NCBI GenBank assembly: GCA_019057795.1
Contig: JAHLWS010000021.1
Location: 40,260 to 104,259 of the forward strand
Direction of reading: 5' to 3'
Origin: Promethearchaeota archaeon
GTDB taxonomy: Archaea > Asgardarchaeota > Lokiarchaeia > Sigyniarchaeales > SOKP01
DNA: 64,000 bases
Below are positions 62,883 to 64,000 of the stretch, one piece after another (within the stretch, counting starts at the first letter, position 1; every line of letters begins with the position of its first letter). Under the pieces are notes generated by a model. The model did not search any database, was not told the DNA's origin, and was given only the letters and a program-made list of their open reading frames with translations. The translations under genes and the position numbers were made by a program.

Positions 62883-64000
62883 ATGGACTTTAGTAGATGC
62901 GTCAAAAAAGAAATCGTGAAGATCTCTGCCGATCAATATGCACCAAAAGCGTGCCCATCTTGCGGAAGTTGTGAAATTACAATAAGAACAAGCCATAAAA
63001 GGATAATATCCGAGCTTGGAAATATCAGTACCGAATTATATATAGAACTTCATGTAGCTACCTTTGAATGTGAGAATTGCGGGGCTAAATACACGCCAGA
63101 ACATAAAGATTACCCCAAAGGATACCTATATTCAAGAAGCGTAATTCAAACTGCCCTGTCTCTCCATTTTCAGGATAACGTCTCGGGAAACAAAATTGCT
63201 GCTCAGCTTGCGAAATATTTTAACGTTCAGATACCCCCTAAGACGATTTATTCGTGGATTAATGCTTTAACTGAAGATTTCATGAAAAGCGAATTTAAAA
63301 ACGATCCTGAGAAGGCATTAGAAGCGTATAAAGCACTTACAATCGATGGAACTGGTTTTAGTTTAGGAAATAAACTGTTAGGAAAAAAAAAAAAATGTGC
63401 CCTTAGCATCGGCAGTCAAGTTGTCAAACGGAATATTCTTGTTGACCTGGTGGGAATAGAAGACTTTGAGAATGGCTGTCGTTCTTTAATCGCTGTAAGA
63501 AAAAAAGCACCCATTAACCCTTATATTATCACGTGCGATTTTAGTCCCGCGTTAATCGCCGCAATCAAAGCGATTTTTCCGGAATCTGCCGTTCAAATCG
63601 ACGGCTTTCACGTAATGCAAGAACTCAATAACGGAATAAGACGAGATTTCAAATATTACAGGGCTAAGCGTTATCGCGATGAAATAAAGGAATTATTAGG
63701 GCTTCGTTCCTACCTTAACGATCTCCAAGAGAAGCGTAAACACGCCGACCTCCTCGCCCCTGAAAGCATTCCTCCTTTAAAAAAGATTACCCCTTCCCAT
63801 TCAGGAGCAAAGAAGTGTAGCGAAGTCATAAAACAGCTCCTTTTTCTTTTAACCACGCGGGATCCTCGCTCTTTTTTTATTGCTTTTGACGTGGAGCTTA
63901 AAAAGCTTTTAAAAGAATACGGCGAAATATTAAAGGAATTTTGCGATACGTTACGCTCTAAGTTTCCAAAACGGAAGTTTACAATCAAAGGACGCAATCG
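62883..64000 (+). mobile_element. ISL3-like DDE transposase gene, truncated by the window edge
   Basis: Open frame from ATG 62883 to the right edge (372 codons, no stop). An N-terminal zinc ribbon (CPSCGSCEITIRT ... FECENCGAKY, about residues 24-70) and a helix-turn-helix region (SGNKIAAQLAKYFNVQIPPK) precede the DDE core: LTIDGTGFSLGNKL, ITCDFSPALIAAIKAIFP and VQIDGFHVMQELNNGIRRDF, the last close to the FDxFHV motif of ISL3 transposases. It has passed intact through a 13-A run at 63383-63395. Base composition is visibly more GC-rich than the neighbours, suggesting recent arrival. Confidence 0.85.

Noticed and set aside
63710..63997. 95-codon minus-strand frame inside the transposase
   Set aside because: Shadow of the intact transposase frame on the plus strand.

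Overview
The window looks like a piece of an Asgard archaeal chromosome, most likely Lokiarchaeia-like. The evidence is two Ras/Rab-type small GTPases, TPR and longin-like proteins beside them, an LRR protein, a BBS/FG-GAP-like beta-propeller protein, an archaeal LeuRS, an eIF2B/ribose-1,5-bisphosphate isomerase homologue, archaeal-type thiolase and DUF35 proteins, a four-subunit-type pyruvate:ferredoxin oxidoreductase, ADP-forming acyl-CoA synthetase subunits, and very AT-rich spacers. No rRNA, tRNA or CRISPR array was recognised.

Layout. 1-4.8 kb: dihydrolipoyl dehydrogenase (cut by the left edge), glycerate 2-kinase, a weak open stretch, and an LRR protein broken into three pieces. 4.9-9.4 kb: an acidic Ig-like-domain protein, a beta-propeller protein and a small longin-like candidate. 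9.5-14.8 kb: a Cys-rich small protein, an MBL hydrolase, a zinc-ribbon membrane protein, a ferredoxin-type protein, and a tight operon of two C_GCAxxG_C_C redox proteins with diaminopropionate ammonia-lyase. 15-24 kb: an alanine dehydrogenase/ornithine cyclodeaminase homologue, an ADP-forming acyl-CoA synthetase alpha subunit, ThiC interrupted by TGA, acetoacetyl-CoA synthetase and an acyl-CoA ligase. 24-29 kb: a ParE/RelE-type TA pair, AAC(3)-like acetyltransferase, flavodoxin, cold-shock protein, flavin reductase, an MNT-HEPN pair and enoyl-CoA hydratase. 29-38 kb: LeuRS, a radical SAM protein, thiolase, a frameshifted PAS sensor kinase and a second thiolase-like protein. 38-46.5 kb: a signalling island with two paralogous GTPases flanking HTH-TPR, membrane and TPR-longin proteins, then a PAS histidine kinase. 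46.7-54 kb: DUF35, methylmalonyl-CoA mutase large subunit, a second acyl-CoA synthetase alpha, the eIF2B-like protein, M28 peptidase and an MFS transporter. 54-60 kb: the pyruvate:ferredoxin oxidoreductase genes (porGD, porA, porB), split by a GIY-YIG nuclease gene. 60-64 kb: a SagB-like nitroreductase, a membrane protein, a glycyl-radical-enzyme remnant and an ISL3-like transposase running off the right edge.

Metabolically the genes fit a strict anaerobe that activates and degrades or makes acyl-CoAs (acyl-CoA and acetoacetyl-CoA ligases, hydratase, thiolases, mutase), interconverts pyruvate and acetyl-CoA with ferredoxin, and can make ATP from acyl-CoA.

The most striking observation is that PorB appears circularly permuted. 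The half that normally ends the protein comes first, and the TPP-binding half that normally starts it comes last. A decayed 50-base copy of part of the same gene lies about 230 bases downstream. Similar short degenerate echoes of gene ends occur for enoyl-CoA hydratase and a ferredoxin protein. Several genes carry single lesions: ThiC has TGA at a position expected to be Trp, a sensor kinase is shifted at a 9-T run, and the LRR and GIY-YIG genes have in-frame stops. These may be real decay, recoding or assembly error.
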